Shown piece by piece: positions 9,222-19,581 of a stretch of 64,000 nt of DNA. Both the position numbers and the translations under genes were made by a program. Each line of letters begins with the position of its first letter. The stretch's first letter is position 1. Source of the DNA: Marinobacter sp. LQ44 (lineage in GTDB: Bacteria > Pseudomonadota > Gammaproteobacteria > Pseudomonadales > Oleiphilaceae); the NCBI RefSeq assembly GCF_001447155.2, contig NZ_CP014754.1, forward strand, positions 1,674,001 through 1,738,000, read 5' to 3'. The notes beneath the pieces are model-generated. The model ran no database searches. It saw only the letters and a program-made list of their open reading frames with translations, and was not told the origin of the DNA.

Positions 9222-10970
9222 TCAGGTTGACGGGGCGGCAAGACTGGCCAGCAACGCCCGCAAACGGTTGGGCTTGACGGGTTTGTTAAGGATGGGAAGA
9301 TACTGGGCCCTGAGCAGCGTGCGCACTTCATCACTGCGATCAGCAGTGATGATGGCCGCAGGAACATCATGGTCAAGTGCACGGCGAACGGCGTAGACAG
9401 CCTCACAACCGGTCGCGTTATTGTCCAGGTGGAAATCCGCCAGAATCACGTCCGGGACCAGGCCCTCACTCAGCATGTCCAGAGCACTGGATTCGCCGTC
9501 GGCCGGAAACACCTCACAACCCCAACCTTCGAGCAACGCGGCCATGCTTTCAAGCACCGCGGGCTCGTTGTCGACCACCAACACCGCCAGTCCGTCAAAG
9601 TTTCCGTGGGTGGCACCTCCGGCTGGAGATTGGCTTCGCCGGGCCTCATTTACCCGGTGTTCAAGCGGGATCGACACCTCAAATCTCGAACCTCGGCCGG
9701 GCCGTGAGTTCACCCGGATTCCGTAACCCAGAACCCGCACCATGCGCTCCACAATGGCCAGTCCCAATCCGACGCCTTGGCGACCGCCGGTGCCCTGGGG
9801 CAGTAGCTGGTGAAACTCAGTGAAAATATCCTGCAGCTTGTGGGCCTCGATCCCCACACCGGTGTCCCAGATTTCAATGGCCAGCCGATCCCGACGTTGC
9901 CTGACAGAGAGCATTACGCCGCCCTCACGGGTATAGCGGAAGGCATTACTCAACAGGTTACGGACAATCCGTGCCAGCATTCGGGGGTCGGTCCGAAGTG
10001 ATACCGATGGCACCCGGAGCCGGAACTGCAATCCGGCATTGGTAGCCACCGCCTCAAATTCTTCGCCCAACCCTTTCAGCATGGCAGCCAGATTGAGACA
10101 GGTCAGATCCGGCTTCATTGCCTGCTGGTCGAGTTTGGAAATATCCAACAAATCGGCCAACAAATCCTCGGCACCTTCCAGGGCCCGGTGCACCTGATGC
10201 ACCATCCGGTTTTCCGCCTCGGGTAACTGACTGTCCTGCAGGGCCGAAATCATCAGCCTGGCAGCATTCAGGGGTTGCAGCAGGTCATGACTGGCCGCCG
10301 CAAGATACTTGTCTTTACTGCGATTGGCTTCTTTGGCGGCGTTCACCGCCACTTTCAACTCCTGCTCAACCTTTTCCCGCTCCTCAATCTGATAACGCAG
10401 GTCCACGTTGACGTTTTGCAACGCCTCGGTGCGTTCCTCCACGCGTTTTTCCAGTTCGGCGTTCAGCTGCTCAAGTTTCTGCCGGGCCTGCACCCGCTCG
10501 GTAATGTCGGCAACGAAGGTTTCCACCACTTCCGGCCCAAGATCCGGCCGGCGGAGCATGGTTAGTGCCACATACACGGGGGTCTGGTCTGCTCGCCGAA
10601 GACGGGTCTCGCGAGCGCTCAGGCTGCCATGGTCGAGCAGTTCCTGGCGAAGCTGATCAAACTCTGCGGCGCTGCAGAACAGCTGCTCCCTGAGTCGAAT
10701 CACTTTTTTCTGCAATTGCTCCGGGTTGTCATAGCCGCAGATTCGGGCCATGGCAGGATTGCAGGCCAGAAAACCACCACGCAGGTTGGCCTGGAAGATG
10801 CCGTGCAGAGCGTTCTCAAACAGCCATTTGTAGCGGTTGCGCTCCTGCTCCAGTTCCTCCAGGCGCTCCTGCAACGCGGGGTAATAGCTTTTTCGGGCTG
10901 ACTGGCTGCTGAGCCCCAACAGATCGCCGATGTCGTAACCGGTGCTGGTTGGGTCAGAGGGCTTCTTCAT
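9222..10970 (-). CDS. ercS: PAS hybrid histidine kinase/response regulator ErcS-like
   Basis: A cytoplasmic hybrid sensor kinase of 582 residues. Domain order: PAS (about 45-165), coiled-coil linker (165-215), HisKA dimerisation domain with H228 in AASHDLLQPLNAARL, HATPase (about 330-445) with GVGLGLAIVERM, and a C-terminal receiver (about 465-580) with the acceptor Asp in VILADFHLD. No membrane segment, so it senses an internal signal. It is the last gene after ercA, overlapping its end, the order of P. aeruginosa pqqH-ercA-ercS, where the products control ethanol oxidation. It is a clear paralogue of the kinase at 38091-40364. Confidence 0.85.
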   Translation of the reverse strand: MKKPSDPTSTGYDIGDLLGLSSQSARKSYYPALQERLEELEQERNRYKWLFENALHGIFQANLRGGFLACNPAMARICGYDNPEQLQKKVIRLREQLFCSAAEFDQLRQELLDHGSLSARETRLRRADQTPVYVALTMLRRPDLGPEVVETFVADITERVQARQKLEQLNAELEKRVEERTEALQNVNVDLRYQIEEREKVEQELKVAVNAAKEANRSKDKYLAAASHDLLQPLNAARLMISALQDSQLPEAENRMVHQVHRALEGAEDLLADLLDISKLDQQAMKPDLTCLNLAAMLKGLGEEFEAVATNAGLQFRLRVPSVSLRTDPRMLARIVRNLLSNAFRYTREGGVMLSVRQRRDRLAIEIWDTGVGIEAHKLQDIFTEFHQLLPQGTGGRQGVGLGLAIVERMVRVLGYGIRVNSRPGRGSRFEVSIPLEHRVNEARRSQSPAGGATHGNFDGLAVLVVDNEPAVLESMAALLEGWGCEVFPADGESSALDMLSEGLVPDVILADFHLDNNATGCEAVYAVRRALDHDVPAAIITADRSDEVRTLLRAQYLPILNKPVKPNRLRALLASLAAPST

Positions 10971-12117
10971 AGACCACCTGAACATCCCGAAGTGACGACT
11001 TCCTTGGGTTGGTCAGTATGCAGGGGTCCTTCAATGCATAGCCGGAAAGGTAGGGAATATCAGAGGTGGTGACGCCGAGCTCCTTGAGCCGCGCCTCCAG
11101 GCCAACGGTCTTCTTGAGTTCAATAATGCGGGTCATCAACCGTGCCTTGACCTGTGCCCCGTTCATACCCCGGGTATCAATCGCCATGGCCTCAGCAACC
11201 CGGCGGAACCGGTCCTCGGCGGAAGGGAAATTATAGGCCACCACATGCTCCAGCAGCAGTGCATTACAGAGGCCATGGGGCAGATCCAGAAAACCGCCCA
11301 GGCTGTGGGACATCGCATGGACAGCCCCCAGAATGGCATTGGAGAAGGCCAGCCCCGCCTGCATGGACGCCAGCATGATCTGCTCTCGCAACACCGGGTT
11401 TGACGGGTTTGCCACCAGCGCTTCCAGGTTGCCGTTGATCAGTCGTATCGCTTCCAGTGCATGGGTATCGGTCAAAGGCCCGCTGCCGGTAGAAACAAAA
11501 GCCTCGATGGCGTGCACCAGTGCATCCACCCCGGTACAAGCGGTGAGGTAGGCGTCCATGGTTTCAGTGACTTCCGGGTCGATCAGCGAGACGTCCGGCA
11601 CCACCGCTTTGCTGATGATGGAAAACTTGAAGCGCCGATTGGGGTCCAAAATGATGGCAAACTGCGAGACGTCTGCTGACGTTCCGGCGGTGGTGGGAAT
11701 CAGGATCAGTGGTGGCGAAGGATTACGGATGGTATCCACACCCTCAAATTCCAGGATGCTGCGGCCATGGCTGGCCACAATGCCGATACCCTTGGCGCAA
11801 TCCATGGGGCTGCCGCCGCCGATCGCCACGATGACATCGCATTCGCTGGCCCGGTAGAGCTCGGCACCGGCCATCACCTCATCTACTTTGGGATTGGGCG
11901 ACACCGCTGTAAACGTGGTACAGCGCAACCCCGCCTCAATCAAAAGGGTTTCAACTTCGGCAACCCAGCCAGCGGCGACAACCCCAGGGTCAGACACCAG
12001 GAATACATGGCGGGCACCAAAATTACTGGCAAAGTTAGCAACCGACCGGCGAGAACCGGCGCCAAAGACGATCTCTGGAGAAACAAACTTGCGCAGCGCG
12101 GAAATATCGTAGCTCAT
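10954..12117 (-). CDS. ercA: Iron-containing alcohol dehydrogenase ErcA
   Basis: A 387-residue group III (iron-dependent) alcohol dehydrogenase. It has the NAD-binding GGGSPMDCAKGIG block and the iron-ligand region AVHAMSHSLGGFLDLPHG with the conserved histidines, plus the ITPTTAGT-like IPTTAGTSADVS. In Pseudomonas ErcA is needed for induction of the PQQ-ethanol system and is thought to have a regulatory rather than catabolic role, possibly producing or removing a signal metabolite. Position between the pqqH-like peptidase and ercS matches that cluster. Confidence 0.9.
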   Translation of the reverse strand: MSYDISALRKFVSPEIVFGAGSRRSVANFASNFGARHVFLVSDPGVVAAGWVAEVETLLIEAGLRCTTFTAVSPNPKVDEVMAGAELYRASECDVIVAIGGGSPMDCAKGIGIVASHGRSILEFEGVDTIRNPSPPLILIPTTAGTSADVSQFAIILDPNRRFKFSIISKAVVPDVSLIDPEVTETMDAYLTACTGVDALVHAIEAFVSTGSGPLTDTHALEAIRLINGNLEALVANPSNPVLREQIMLASMQAGLAFSNAILGAVHAMSHSLGGFLDLPHGLCNALLLEHVVAYNFPSAEDRFRRVAEAMAIDTRGMNGAQVKARLMTRIIELKKTVGLEARLKELGVTTSDIPYLSGYALKDPCILTNPRKSSLRDVQVVYEEAL

Positions 12118-12163
12118 GACGCTCAGGGATAACCGTTTTGTTGTTATAGGAGTAGTCGAGAGT

Positions 12164-14059
12164 TTAACTCAGTTTGTGCGCTGGTTCATTGTCCTTTTGG
12201 CGTATCTTGGGGTCGTCTGGGGCCAGGCTTCCATAGAACCGGTACAGCGATTCTAGCATGTGCGCCTGATTATCTGCCCTCTGAAACCCGTGGCCTTCAT
12301 CCTCATACCAGTGCAGTTCCACCGGCTGGCCCCGGGCCTGAAGCGCGGCTACCATGCGCCGGGTTTGCTCAGGCACCACAACGGCATCTTTCCCGCCCTG
12401 AAAAAAAATCGCTGGGCAGCGTATCCGGTCAGCGTGCAGCGCCGGCGTACGTGCCTGCCAGCGGGCATAATGTGATTGCGGATCTCCCAGCAGCCAGTCC
12501 AGGTAACCGGATTCAAACCGGTGGGTAGCAGTACGAAGGTGCCGTGGATCGGTCACGCCAAACAGGCTGCCAACGGCTTTGAAGCGGTCAGTCTGCACCG
12601 CCGCCATCAGTGCCGTATAGCCTCCGGAGCTTCGGCCCTGAATGAATACATTGTTGGCGCAGACCAGCCCTTGTGCCGTCAGATAATCCGCGCAGCGCAC
12701 CATGTCCAGTACATCCGCTTCGCCCCACCGGCCGGCCAGACGAAGACGAAAATCCCGACCCGCACCGGTGCTGCCGGTGTAATTCACCTCCGCTACGGCA
12801 AAGCCCCGCTGACACCAGAACTGAACCTGGGGGTTGTAGACCGCATAGGCGGCTGACGTGGGGCCGCCGTGGGCGATCAGGATGACCGGTGGTGCCGCGG
12901 TGGGTGCTGATACTGGAGGGTATAGAAACCCTTGAACCGAGGGCGTGTCGGGCGTTTCCGCATCCGCTACAAAAGCGACGGGCACCACCGGCACCATGAT
13001 TGAACGATCCGGCACTTGCCCGCCAGCCAGAATGGTTGCCGAGCCGGAGTCCGCACACACTTTCAGAACCGCATCGTGCCGCTCTGCAGCCCGCCCTACG
13101 CACACAAGGCCGTCGGCTGACGGAGTCAGATCCCGGAAATCCGTCCAGCCCTCAGCCACTCTCTGACTCTGGCCGGCCCGTTCCAGCCAAAGCTCACCGA
13201 TACCCTGACGGTATTGCACTCTGGCCCAACCACTCTCACGCAACGGGCAACTATGCCGCTCACCCAGTTGCCATGGGGCGTTGGCGTGATCGAGCATGGG
13301 CGCCGTGCTTTTCAGCCACTGGTCGCGGCCACCCTTGCGCGTTACCTGCCAGGGCTGCCACCAGCCCTCATGGTCGGATATGACCCACAGATGCTCACCG
13401 GCAAACTGCGGTTGCTGAACCGAGCCGGAAACCGGCGGGGGCTGCCCTGACGCACCTGCAATATTACCGTCAGCAGTGACCGTTGCCTGCCAGAGCGTTG
13501 ACTGCAACCAGGGCATATCCGGCAGTTGCCAGCTGCACCAGGCCATGCGAATACCGTCCTGGCTGACCTCCGGCGCGCCGTAGAAGTCCAGCCCCTGGTG
13601 TAACACCCGGACTTGCCCCGTGGCCTCGAGAGCCATCAACGCCTGTTGTTGATGCCGTTCACGCACCGCCAACACCCGGTCATGTTGCGGATCTGCCACC
13701 AGGCCTCCCCAGGTATTGTCAGCGTCCGAAACCAGCAAGGTTCGTTTACCCGTTATACGGTCCAGCTGCCAGACCCGTTGGTCATCCGCCACCCAGATCA
13801 CTCGCCCCGGCAGTACCGCATAGGCGCCACCCCCGTAGCCATTCAGGCGACTCCTGATACTGCCCGGGCCGGTGTTGACCTGGCAAATACCAGAGTGATC
13901 GGCTTGCCAGAGGGCAACAGAACCGGTTTCAGGATGGGAGGCAAGCCAGAAAATGGTGTCGCCGCACACTCTCAATTGGGTGTATTGGGAGAAACCAGCG
14001 CAGGCGTCCAGCGCGGAAATCGGCTCAGCCACGGTAAAGCAGTTTGGAGTTCCGGGCAT
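12164..14059 (-). CDS. pqqH: S9 family peptidase PqqH-like
   Basis: A 631-residue prolyl-oligopeptidase-family serine peptidase. The N-terminal beta-propeller (about 1-370) precedes an alpha/beta-hydrolase domain with the nucleophile in [11 protein letters not shown], the acid in the [10 protein letters not shown] region and the His in DEGHGF. No signal peptide. The start lies inside the end of pqqE (35-base overlap), implying translational coupling. P. aeruginosa has a homologue at the same place, named pqqH. A role in degrading or trimming the modified PqqA peptide is plausible but is inference. Confidence 0.85.
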   Translation of the reverse strand: MPGTPNCFTVAEPISALDACAGFSQYTQLRVCGDTIFWLASHPETGSVALWQADHSGICQVNTGPGSIRSRLNGYGGGAYAVLPGRVIWVADDQRVWQLDRITGKRTLLVSDADNTWGGLVADPQHDRVLAVRERHQQQALMALEATGQVRVLHQGLDFYGAPEVSQDGIRMAWCSWQLPDMPWLQSTLWQATVTADGNIAGASGQPPPVSGSVQQPQFAGEHLWVISDHEGWWQPWQVTRKGGRDQWLKSTAPMLDHANAPWQLGERHSCPLRESGWARVQYRQGIGELWLERAGQSQRVAEGWTDFRDLTPSADGLVCVGRAAERHDAVLKVCADSGSATILAGGQVPDRSIMVPVVPVAFVADAETPDTPSVQGFLYPPVSAPTAAPPVILIAHGGPTSAAYAVYNPQVQFWCQRGFAVAEVNYTGSTGAGRDFRLRLAGRWGEADVLDMVRCADYLTAQGLVCANNVFIQGRSSGGYTALMAAVQTDRFKAVGSLFGVTDPRHLRTATHRFESGYLDWLLGDPQSHYARWQARTPALHADRIRCPAIFFQGGKDAVVVPEQTRRMVAALQARGQPVELHWYEDEGHGFQRADNQAHMLESLYRFYGSLAPDDPKIRQKDNEPAHKLS

Positions 14060-15158
14060 TGCGGTATATCAGGTCATCCAGCCCCGCCGTGGCGTGATCA
14101 GCGGCGGTGCGGGCCGCCAGAATCCGATCATGGTGAGGTGATTTGGCGCAGACCGGGTCGGCGTTATCAGCATTACCGGTCAGCAAATAGGCCTGGCACC
14201 GGCAGCCGCCAAAATCCTTGTCTTTTTCATCGCAGGAGCGGCAGGGTTCGGGCATCCAGCTGTCACCGCGGTAATGGTTGAAGCCGGGGCTGTGATACCA
14301 GATGTCGTTCAGGGACTGGGTTTGCACGTTGGGAAAATCGATCGGCAACAGCCGGGCGCTGTGGCAAGGCAAAGCGGTGCCATCGGGTGCCACGGTCAGG
14401 AACAGGTTGCCCCAGCCATTCATGCAGGCCTTCGGGCGCTCCTCGTAGTAGTCCGGGGTGACGAAGATCACCTTCATGGGGCAGCCACGGTTACGGAGAT
14501 CGTGCCGGTAGTCATTTACCTCCTGTTCTGCCTGGACCAGCTGGGCTTTGGAGGGCATCAACCCTTCCCGATTTTTGAATGCCCAGCCATAGTACTGGCA
14601 GGTGGCCAACTCCACGTAATCGGCATCCAGGTTTTCACACAGGGCCAGAATGTCGTTCATCTGGTGAATGTTATGGCGGTGGATCACAAAGTTGAGCACC
14701 ATCGGGTAGCCGGCGGCCTTGACCGCCCTGGCCATAGCCAGTTTCTGGTCGAAGGCTTTGCGAGAGCCGGCCACGGCATTGTTCAGTTCAGGGTCTGAAG
14801 CCTGAAAGCTGACCTGAATGTGGTCCAGCCCCGCCTCGGCAAACGCCTGCACCTTCGCTTCAGTCAGCCCGATGCCGGAGGTAATCAGATTGGTGTAATA
14901 CCCCAGCTCCCGCGCTCCGGCGATCAGCTCCGGCAGATCCTGCCGCACCAGCGGCTCGCCGCCTGAGAAGCCCAATTGGGCCGCACCCATAGCCCGCCCC
15001 TGGCGCAACACATCCAGCCACTGCTCGGTGCTGAGTTCGTGCTCCTGGCTGGCGTAATCCAGCGGATTGGAACAATAAGGGCATTGAAGCGGGCAGCGGT
15101 AGGTCAGCTCCGCCAACAACCAAAGGGGTGGCCCGACCTGCCCTGCGGCTACCGTCAT
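14025..15158 (-). CDS. pqqE: PQQ biosynthesis radical SAM protein PqqE
   Basis: A 377-residue radical SAM enzyme that links the Glu and Tyr side chains of PqqA, the first step of PQQ synthesis. The SAM cluster motif is CPLQCPYC (CX3CX2C, near residues 21-28). Auxiliary iron-sulfur cysteines are in the SPASM region, including [17 protein letters not shown]. The ATG at 15158 overlaps the pqqD stop (ATGA), which fixes the start; the frame is open further upstream but that part is a shadow of pqqD. It works with PqqD, encoded just before. Confidence 0.96.
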   Translation of the reverse strand: MTVAAGQVGPPLWLLAELTYRCPLQCPYCSNPLDYASQEHELSTEQWLDVLRQGRAMGAAQLGFSGGEPLVRQDLPELIAGARELGYYTNLITSGIGLTEAKVQAFAEAGLDHIQVSFQASDPELNNAVAGSRKAFDQKLAMARAVKAAGYPMVLNFVIHRHNIHQMNDILALCENLDADYVELATCQYYGWAFKNREGLMPSKAQLVQAEQEVNDYRHDLRNRGCPMKVIFVTPDYYEERPKACMNGWGNLFLTVAPDGTALPCHSARLLPIDFPNVQTQSLNDIWYHSPGFNHYRGDSWMPEPCRSCDEKDKDFGGCRCQAYLLTGNADNADPVCAKSPHHDRILAARTAADHATAGLDDLIYRNARNSKLLYRG

Positions 15159-15424
15159 GACAGTTCGATCCACTGTTGCTGAACGGCTTCTGCCAGAAAT
15201 GCCTCCACATCGGCCGCCAGCGGACCTGCATCCGGGAACTGCTGTTCCAGGGACTGGATAATCTCGTTTGCCGGGCGAACGCCATCCACTTCCGCCAGGA
15301 TGGCGCCGGCGCTGCCGTTGAGCTTGACCATACCTTCCGGATACAACAACACATGGCTTTCCTGAACCGGTTCCCATTGGAACCGGAAACCACGGCGGAG
15401 TTTGGGTATTTTCTCCAGGGTCAT
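15155..15424 (-). CDS. pqqD: PqqA-binding chaperone PqqD
   Basis: An 89-residue RiPP-recognition protein that binds the PqqA peptide and presents it to PqqE. The fold is recognisable from the Arg-rich start ([12 protein letters not shown]), the [18 protein letters not shown] beta-hairpin and the VDGVRP segment, all conserved in the family. It sits between pqqC and pqqE and overlaps pqqE by four bases, consistent with a stoichiometric partner. Cytoplasmic. Confidence 0.94.
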   Translation of the reverse strand: MTLEKIPKLRRGFRFQWEPVQESHVLLYPEGMVKLNGSAGAILAEVDGVRPANEIIQSLEQQFPDAGPLAADVEAFLAEAVQQQWIELS

Positions 15425-15435
15425 GGTAACGCTCC

Positions 15436-16191
15436 TTACAGGCCCCGATGCCAGACCGGCTGATCGGTGACCGTATGGTACGGCGGTGTGTGATGAACGT
15501 AAGCCATGGTCAGGGCATCCAGCAACGACCAGAGAATGTCCAGTTTGAACTGCAGAATGTCGAACGCCCGCTGCTGTTGGCCCGCGGTAACAAAATGGTC
15601 CAGGGTAATGGCCAGGCCGTGCTCCACGTCCCGTCTGGCCTCCGATAGGCGTTTGCGGAAATAACGGTAGCCATTCTCCTCAATCCACGGGTAATGCTGC
15701 GGCCAGCTGTCGAGCCGCGACTGGTGGATTTCCGGCGCAAAAAGCTCGGTCAGTGACGAGCAGGCCGCCTCTTGCCAGGTTGCCCGGCGCGCAAAGTTGA
15801 AATAAGCATCGACCGCAAAACGCACACCCGGGAGAACATGGCGTTCATCAATCACTTCTTCCCGGCTCAAGCCAACGGCCTCAGCCAGCGTCAACCAGGC
15901 CTCGATACCGCCCACATCCCCCTCATGGCCATCGTGGTCCAGAATGCGCTGCAGCCACAGGCGTCGCACCGAGGCATCCGGGCAGTTCGACATGATGGCG
16001 GCATCCTTCTGTGGAATCCGCACCTGGTAGTAGTATCGATTGGCGACCCACCCACGGATCTGTTCCGGCGTGCACTGGCCGCTGTACATGGCTCGATGAT
16101 AAGGGTGGTGAATATGGTAGTAGGCGCCTTTATCTCTGAGGGCCTGTTCGAAATCCTGCCGGTTCATGGCGGTGTTGGCTTTGGCGTTCAT
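15436..16191 (-). CDS. pqqC: Pyrroloquinoline-quinone synthase PqqC
   Basis: A 251-residue all-helical oxidase that performs the last ring closure and eight-electron oxidation giving PQQ, without metal or cofactor. Conserved segments are [33 protein letters not shown] and the [16 protein letters not shown] [13 protein letters not shown]. The start at 16191 overlaps the pqqB stop (ATGA), indicating coupling. An internal ATG nine codons on is the only reasonable alternative. Confidence 0.96.
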   Translation of the reverse strand: MNAKANTAMNRQDFEQALRDKGAYYHIHHPYHRAMYSGQCTPEQIRGWVANRYYYQVRIPQKDAAIMSNCPDASVRRLWLQRILDHDGHEGDVGGIEAWLTLAEAVGLSREEVIDERHVLPGVRFAVDAYFNFARRATWQEAACSSLTELFAPEIHQSRLDSWPQHYPWIEENGYRYFRKRLSEARRDVEHGLAITLDHFVTAGQQQRAFDILQFKLDILWSLLDALTMAYVHHTPPYHTVTDQPVWHRGL

Positions 16192-17117
16192 GGTTGCCCC
16201 GTCAGTTCAAAATGCATTCCGTCCCGGGCGACTTCGATGCCATGGGCCGTGAGCTCTGCCCGTTCCGGCGAGTCTTCGTCGAGTATCGGATTGGTATTGT
16301 TGATGTGGATCAGCACCTTGCGCCGCGCCGGCATGCCGTCCAGCAACTCGATCATGCCACCGGTGCCAGACTGGGCGAGATGCCCCATGGCCTGGCCGGT
16401 TTTGGTACCCACTTCCTGACGAATCATCTCGTCGTCGTGCCAGACCGTGCCATCTACCAGAAGCAAGTCCGCCCGCTGCATCCAGCCGCGAATGCGGGCA
16501 TCGGGCTGCCCCAGGCCGGGCGCATAGAGCATGGTCTGCCCGGTGCGGGTGTCTCGGATAAAGAGGCCGATATTGTCACCCGGATGAGGATTATCCCGGC
16601 GCGGGGAGTATGGCGGGGCGTTACTGAGCAACGGAATGGCCGTCAATTCAAGGGACGGCGCACAGGGCAGGCTGAAGGGCTGCTGCTCATCGGCCGGGAT
16701 CTCTCGCCAGTTCAGCCCGCCGTTCCAATGGCTCAGCATGGTGAACAGCGGGAAGCCGGAACTGAGATCATCGTGCACCTGCCGCGTGCACCACACATCC
16801 ATCGGCAGCCCCTCGCGAAGGGACAATAGCCCGGTAGTGTGGTCCACCTGGCTGTCCATCAGAACCACCGCAGAGATGCCAGTATCCCGCAGTGCCCGCG
16901 CCGGCTGCATGGCCGGGAAAGCCGCTAGTTGGGCACGAATATCTGGTGAAGCGTTAAACAGAATCCAGCGTTCGCCATCCTCGGAGATAGCAATGGACGA
17001 CTGGGTGCGAGCGGTCGCATTCAGCGTACCGGCGCGAAAGCCGGCACAGTTGCGGCAGTTGCAGTTCCATTGGGGAAAACCGCCGCCGGCGGCCGAGCCC
17101 AGAATATGCAGGTGCAT
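16188..17117 (-). CDS. pqqB: PqqB, metallo-beta-lactamase-fold PQQ biosynthesis protein
   Basis: A 309-residue protein of the metallo-hydrolase fold, proposed to hydroxylate the excised Glu-Tyr intermediate. The diagnostic start is [19 protein letters not shown] (the CXCXXC zinc motif), followed by [11 protein letters not shown]. The ATG at 17117 has GGGAG about 8 bases upstream; a longer frame to 17201 is not supported by the family. It follows pqqA after 52 bases and overlaps pqqC. Confidence 0.95.
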   Translation of the reverse strand: MHLHILGSAAGGGFPQWNCNCRNCAGFRAGTLNATARTQSSIAISEDGERWILFNASPDIRAQLAAFPAMQPARALRDTGISAVVLMDSQVDHTTGLLSLREGLPMDVWCTRQVHDDLSSGFPLFTMLSHWNGGLNWREIPADEQQPFSLPCAPSLELTAIPLLSNAPPYSPRRDNPHPGDNIGLFIRDTRTGQTMLYAPGLGQPDARIRGWMQRADLLLVDGTVWHDDEMIRQEVGTKTGQAMGHLAQSGTGGMIELLDGMPARRKVLIHINNTNPILDEDSPERAELTAHGIEVARDGMHFELTGQP

Positions 17118-17169
17118 CAGCAGATCTCCCGAGCGGGAACGACCAGCCGCAGGGCTGGCCGGCCAGGGC

Positions 17170-17241
17170 TCACCGGTTGGCGAAGTACATGGTGACTTCA
17201 AAACCGATCCGCAGGTCTTCGTAAGCTGGCTTGGTCCACAT
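17170..17241 (-). CDS. pqqA: PQQ precursor peptide PqqA
   Basis: A 23-residue ribosomal peptide, too short for ordinary gene callers. It begins [16 protein letters not shown] and contains the substrate Glu and Tyr in EVTMY, spaced Glu-X3-Tyr exactly as required for PqqE crosslinking. AGGTGAG precedes the ATG at 17241. It opens the pqqABCDE operon. The common start MWTKP is typical of gammaproteobacterial PqqA. Confidence 0.96.
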   Translation of the reverse strand: MWTKPAYEDLRIGFEVTMYFANR

Positions 17242-17345
17242 GATGCTCACCTCTTGTCGTGATTATTAGTGCGTTGCATGTTGGTGCGAACGGGCTTTTG
17301 CCAGATGCACACCTTCATCGTAATCACAGACGCTGGCACCCCATA

Positions 17346-17358
17346 TGGTACTTTGGAA
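17346..17358 (-). promoter_or_regulatory. Island motif 1, pqqA / NosR-like intergenic copy
   Basis: TTCCAAAGTACCA on the minus strand. It is one of six related 13-mers in this island. It lies 104 bases upstream of the pqqA start and 110 bases upstream of the divergent NosR-like gene. In relation to the latter it has the same orientation and distance as the copies before exaC, pedH, exaB and erbR. The role as a regulator site is inference. Confidence 0.5.
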
Positions 17359-17468
17359 CTGTTTTCCGCCGGCTGAAAGTAGCAGTGGTTTGCCCCCGAG
17401 GTTGAATTGAGTCCAGCCCCCAACGGCCTAGCATGGGAGAAGAACAAGAATAACCTCAGGAGACCACC

Positions 17469-19580
17469 ATGGCCGGGCGCTTTCTGCTCTCGCTACTGCT
17501 TTGTTGTCTGGCTGCAACACCCCTGCGGGCAGAACTTTCCGACGACACCCGGCAGATCATCCAGGAACTGTTTCCCTCGGCCACCATTATCGAAGAGCAA
17601 CTGGCGGATTTCCCGGTGTATCCGGTTTACCAGCTCCAGGAACTGCTGGGTTACGCCTACGTTTCAACAGACTTCAGCAAATTGCCGGGCTTCGCCGGCA
17701 AGCCGATTACCATGATGATCGGCCTCGATACACGGGGTCGTTTCACCGGCGTGCGGGTACTGCACCACCACGAGCCGGTATTCCTTCATGGCCTGGGGGA
17801 GGAATCGCTCTACGAGTTTGTCGATCAATACGAGGGGCGCGCACTGACGGAGCAGATTGTGGTGAGTTCCTCGGGCCGTTCGGGCCGGACCTCCTCCGGC
17901 AATGTGGTGTACTTTGATGGCGTCAGCAAGGCCACGGTGTCGGTTCTGATCATCAACGATTCGGTGCTGTCCTCGGCCCTACAGGTGGCCCGCAACAAGC
18001 TTGAGGGCTTCGCCCAGGCTGCCCCCACCCGGGCCCGCCAGGACCTTTACGAACCGCTTACCTGGGAGCAACTATTGGAACGGGGTTACGTGACACGTCT
18101 GGAGGTCACGGCCGAGGAGGTGGAACAGCGACTGGGCCGCCCGCTGTCGGATTATCCTGGCAACCTTGAGCCCGATGACGGCGAGGCTTTCTCGGAACTC
18201 TATCTGGCCTATATGAACTCCCCTATGGTTGGACGCAACCTGCTGGGAGAGGAGCGATACCGGGCCTTCCGGGAGCGCCTCGGCGACAACGGCAAAGTAA
18301 TGCTGGTGCTGTCGCGGGGCCGTTATCCCCACGTTGGCGATAACTTTGTGCCGGGCAGCACCCCCGACCGATTTGGTCTGAGCCAGAATCAGCTGTCTGT
18401 TGAGATGCGAGACCTGAACTGGCTGGAAAACGGCCAAAGCTTCGCCGCTGCCGGTATGCCGGAGATGACGGCGGTCAACCTGTTCCGGGTGGGCGGTAAC
18501 GCCGGCTTTAATCCTGGGGCTGAGTCCACTCTGACGCTGAATGCCGTGTTGGCCCGCAACCATCTGGTGGTGGACACCGCCCGTTTCGAGCTGCCGGTAG
18601 CCTTCCCGGAAGAGCTGTTTGAGACCGTAGACATTGCTGCCGGACCGACGCAGCACCGGGCGCCCATGTGGATTGGGCTCTGGAAGGAACGCTGGTGGCA
18701 AATCACCTTACTGGTGCTAAGCCTCACGGTACTGACGATTTTCTTTGCCCGCCAGAAAACCCTGACCCGGCATCCGAAGCTGGTTCACCGGTTCCGCTGG
18801 GGCTTCCTGTTCTTCACCCTGTTCTTTATCGGCTTCTACGCCCAGGGCCAGTTGTCGGTGGTGAATATCTACACCTTACTGCTGGCCATCAAGGATGGTT
18901 TCAGCCTGAACATGTTCCTGCTGGACCCGGTGATCTTTATCCTCTGGACCTACACGTTCGTCACCCTTTTCATCTGGGGTCGGGGGGTGTTCTGTGGCTG
19001 GCTGTGCCCGTTTGGCGTGCTGCAGGAGATGGCCTCCTGGCTGGGCCAGAAACTCCGGTTCCGGCAGATCAAGGTACCGGAGCGCTGGCACCGGAAGCTG
19101 ATTCTGATCAAGTACCCGGTGCTGCTGGCCATCGTTATTGCTTCGTTTTATTCGCTGACGCTGGCGGAACAGCTATCTGAAGTGGAACCCTTCAAAACCA
19201 GCATCACGTTGTTCTTCGTGCGCTACTGGCCGTTTGTGGTCTATGCGGTGGCACTGCTGGCGGTGGGTATGTTTATCCACAAGTTTTACTGCCGTTACCT
19301 GTGCCCCCTGGGGGCAGGCCTGGCGGTATTGGGCAAGTTCCGGATTTTCAGCTGGCTGGAGCGGGTTGACCGTTGCGGACAGCCCTGCCAGCACTGCAAG
19401 AATGCCTGTGGCATCAACGCCATTCGCAAGGATGGCCGGATCGATTATGACGAGTGTATCCAGTGCCTGGAGTGCGTGGTGATTCTCCGCGACCAGAACC
19501 AGTGCGTGGATGCCATTGTCCGCAACAAGCAGCAACAAAAGCAGGCACGGATTCTGGCCACGGACGCGGCCGGGGCCTGA
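17469..19580 (+). CDS. NosR-like FMN-binding, polyferredoxin-type membrane protein
   Basis: A 703-residue membrane redox protein. Order: signal peptide (1-21), periplasmic FMN-binding domain (about 75-180) with the covalent-flavin type motif DGVSKATVS (T156 the likely attachment site), a long periplasmic linker, then five or six membrane segments from about 410 to 605. Two CX3CP motifs follow (CGWLCP 509-514, CRYLCP 608-613), then a ferredoxin-like tail with C636, C640, C643, C647 and C663, C666, C669, C679. This is the architecture of NosR/NirI, which feed electrons to N2O reductase. No nos genes are nearby; instead it is divergent from pqqA. It may exchange electrons with the PQQ system or its maturation (inference). 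Confidence 0.85.
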   Translation: MAGRFLLSLLLCCLAATPLRAELSDDTRQIIQELFPSATIIEEQLADFPVYPVYQLQELLGYAYVSTDFSKLPGFAGKPITMMIGLDTRGRFTGVRVLHHHEPVFLHGLGEESLYEFVDQYEGRALTEQIVVSSSGRSGRTSSGNVVYFDGVSKATVSVLIINDSVLSSALQVARNKLEGFAQAAPTRARQDLYEPLTWEQLLERGYVTRLEVTAEEVEQRLGRPLSDYPGNLEPDDGEAFSELYLAYMNSPMVGRNLLGEERYRAFRERLGDNGKVMLVLSRGRYPHVGDNFVPGSTPDRFGLSQNQLSVEMRDLNWLENGQSFAAAGMPEMTAVNLFRVGGNAGFNPGAESTLTLNAVLARNHLVVDTARFELPVAFPEELFETVDIAAGPTQHRAPMWIGLWKERWWQITLLVLSLTVLTIFFARQKTLTRHPKLVHRFRWGFLFFTLFFIGFYAQGQLSVVNIYTLLLAIKDGFSLNMFLLDPVIFILWTYTFVTLFIWGRGVFCGWLCPFGVLQEMASWLGQKLRFRQIKVPERWHRKLILIKYPVLLAIVIASFYSLTLAEQLSEVEPFKTSITLFFVRYWPFVVYAVALLAVGMFIHKFYCRYLCPLGAGLAVLGKFRIFSWLERVDRCGQPCQHCKNACGINAIRKDGRIDYDECIQCLECVVILRDQNQCVDAIVRNKQQQKQARILATDAAGA

Positions 19581-19581
19581 A

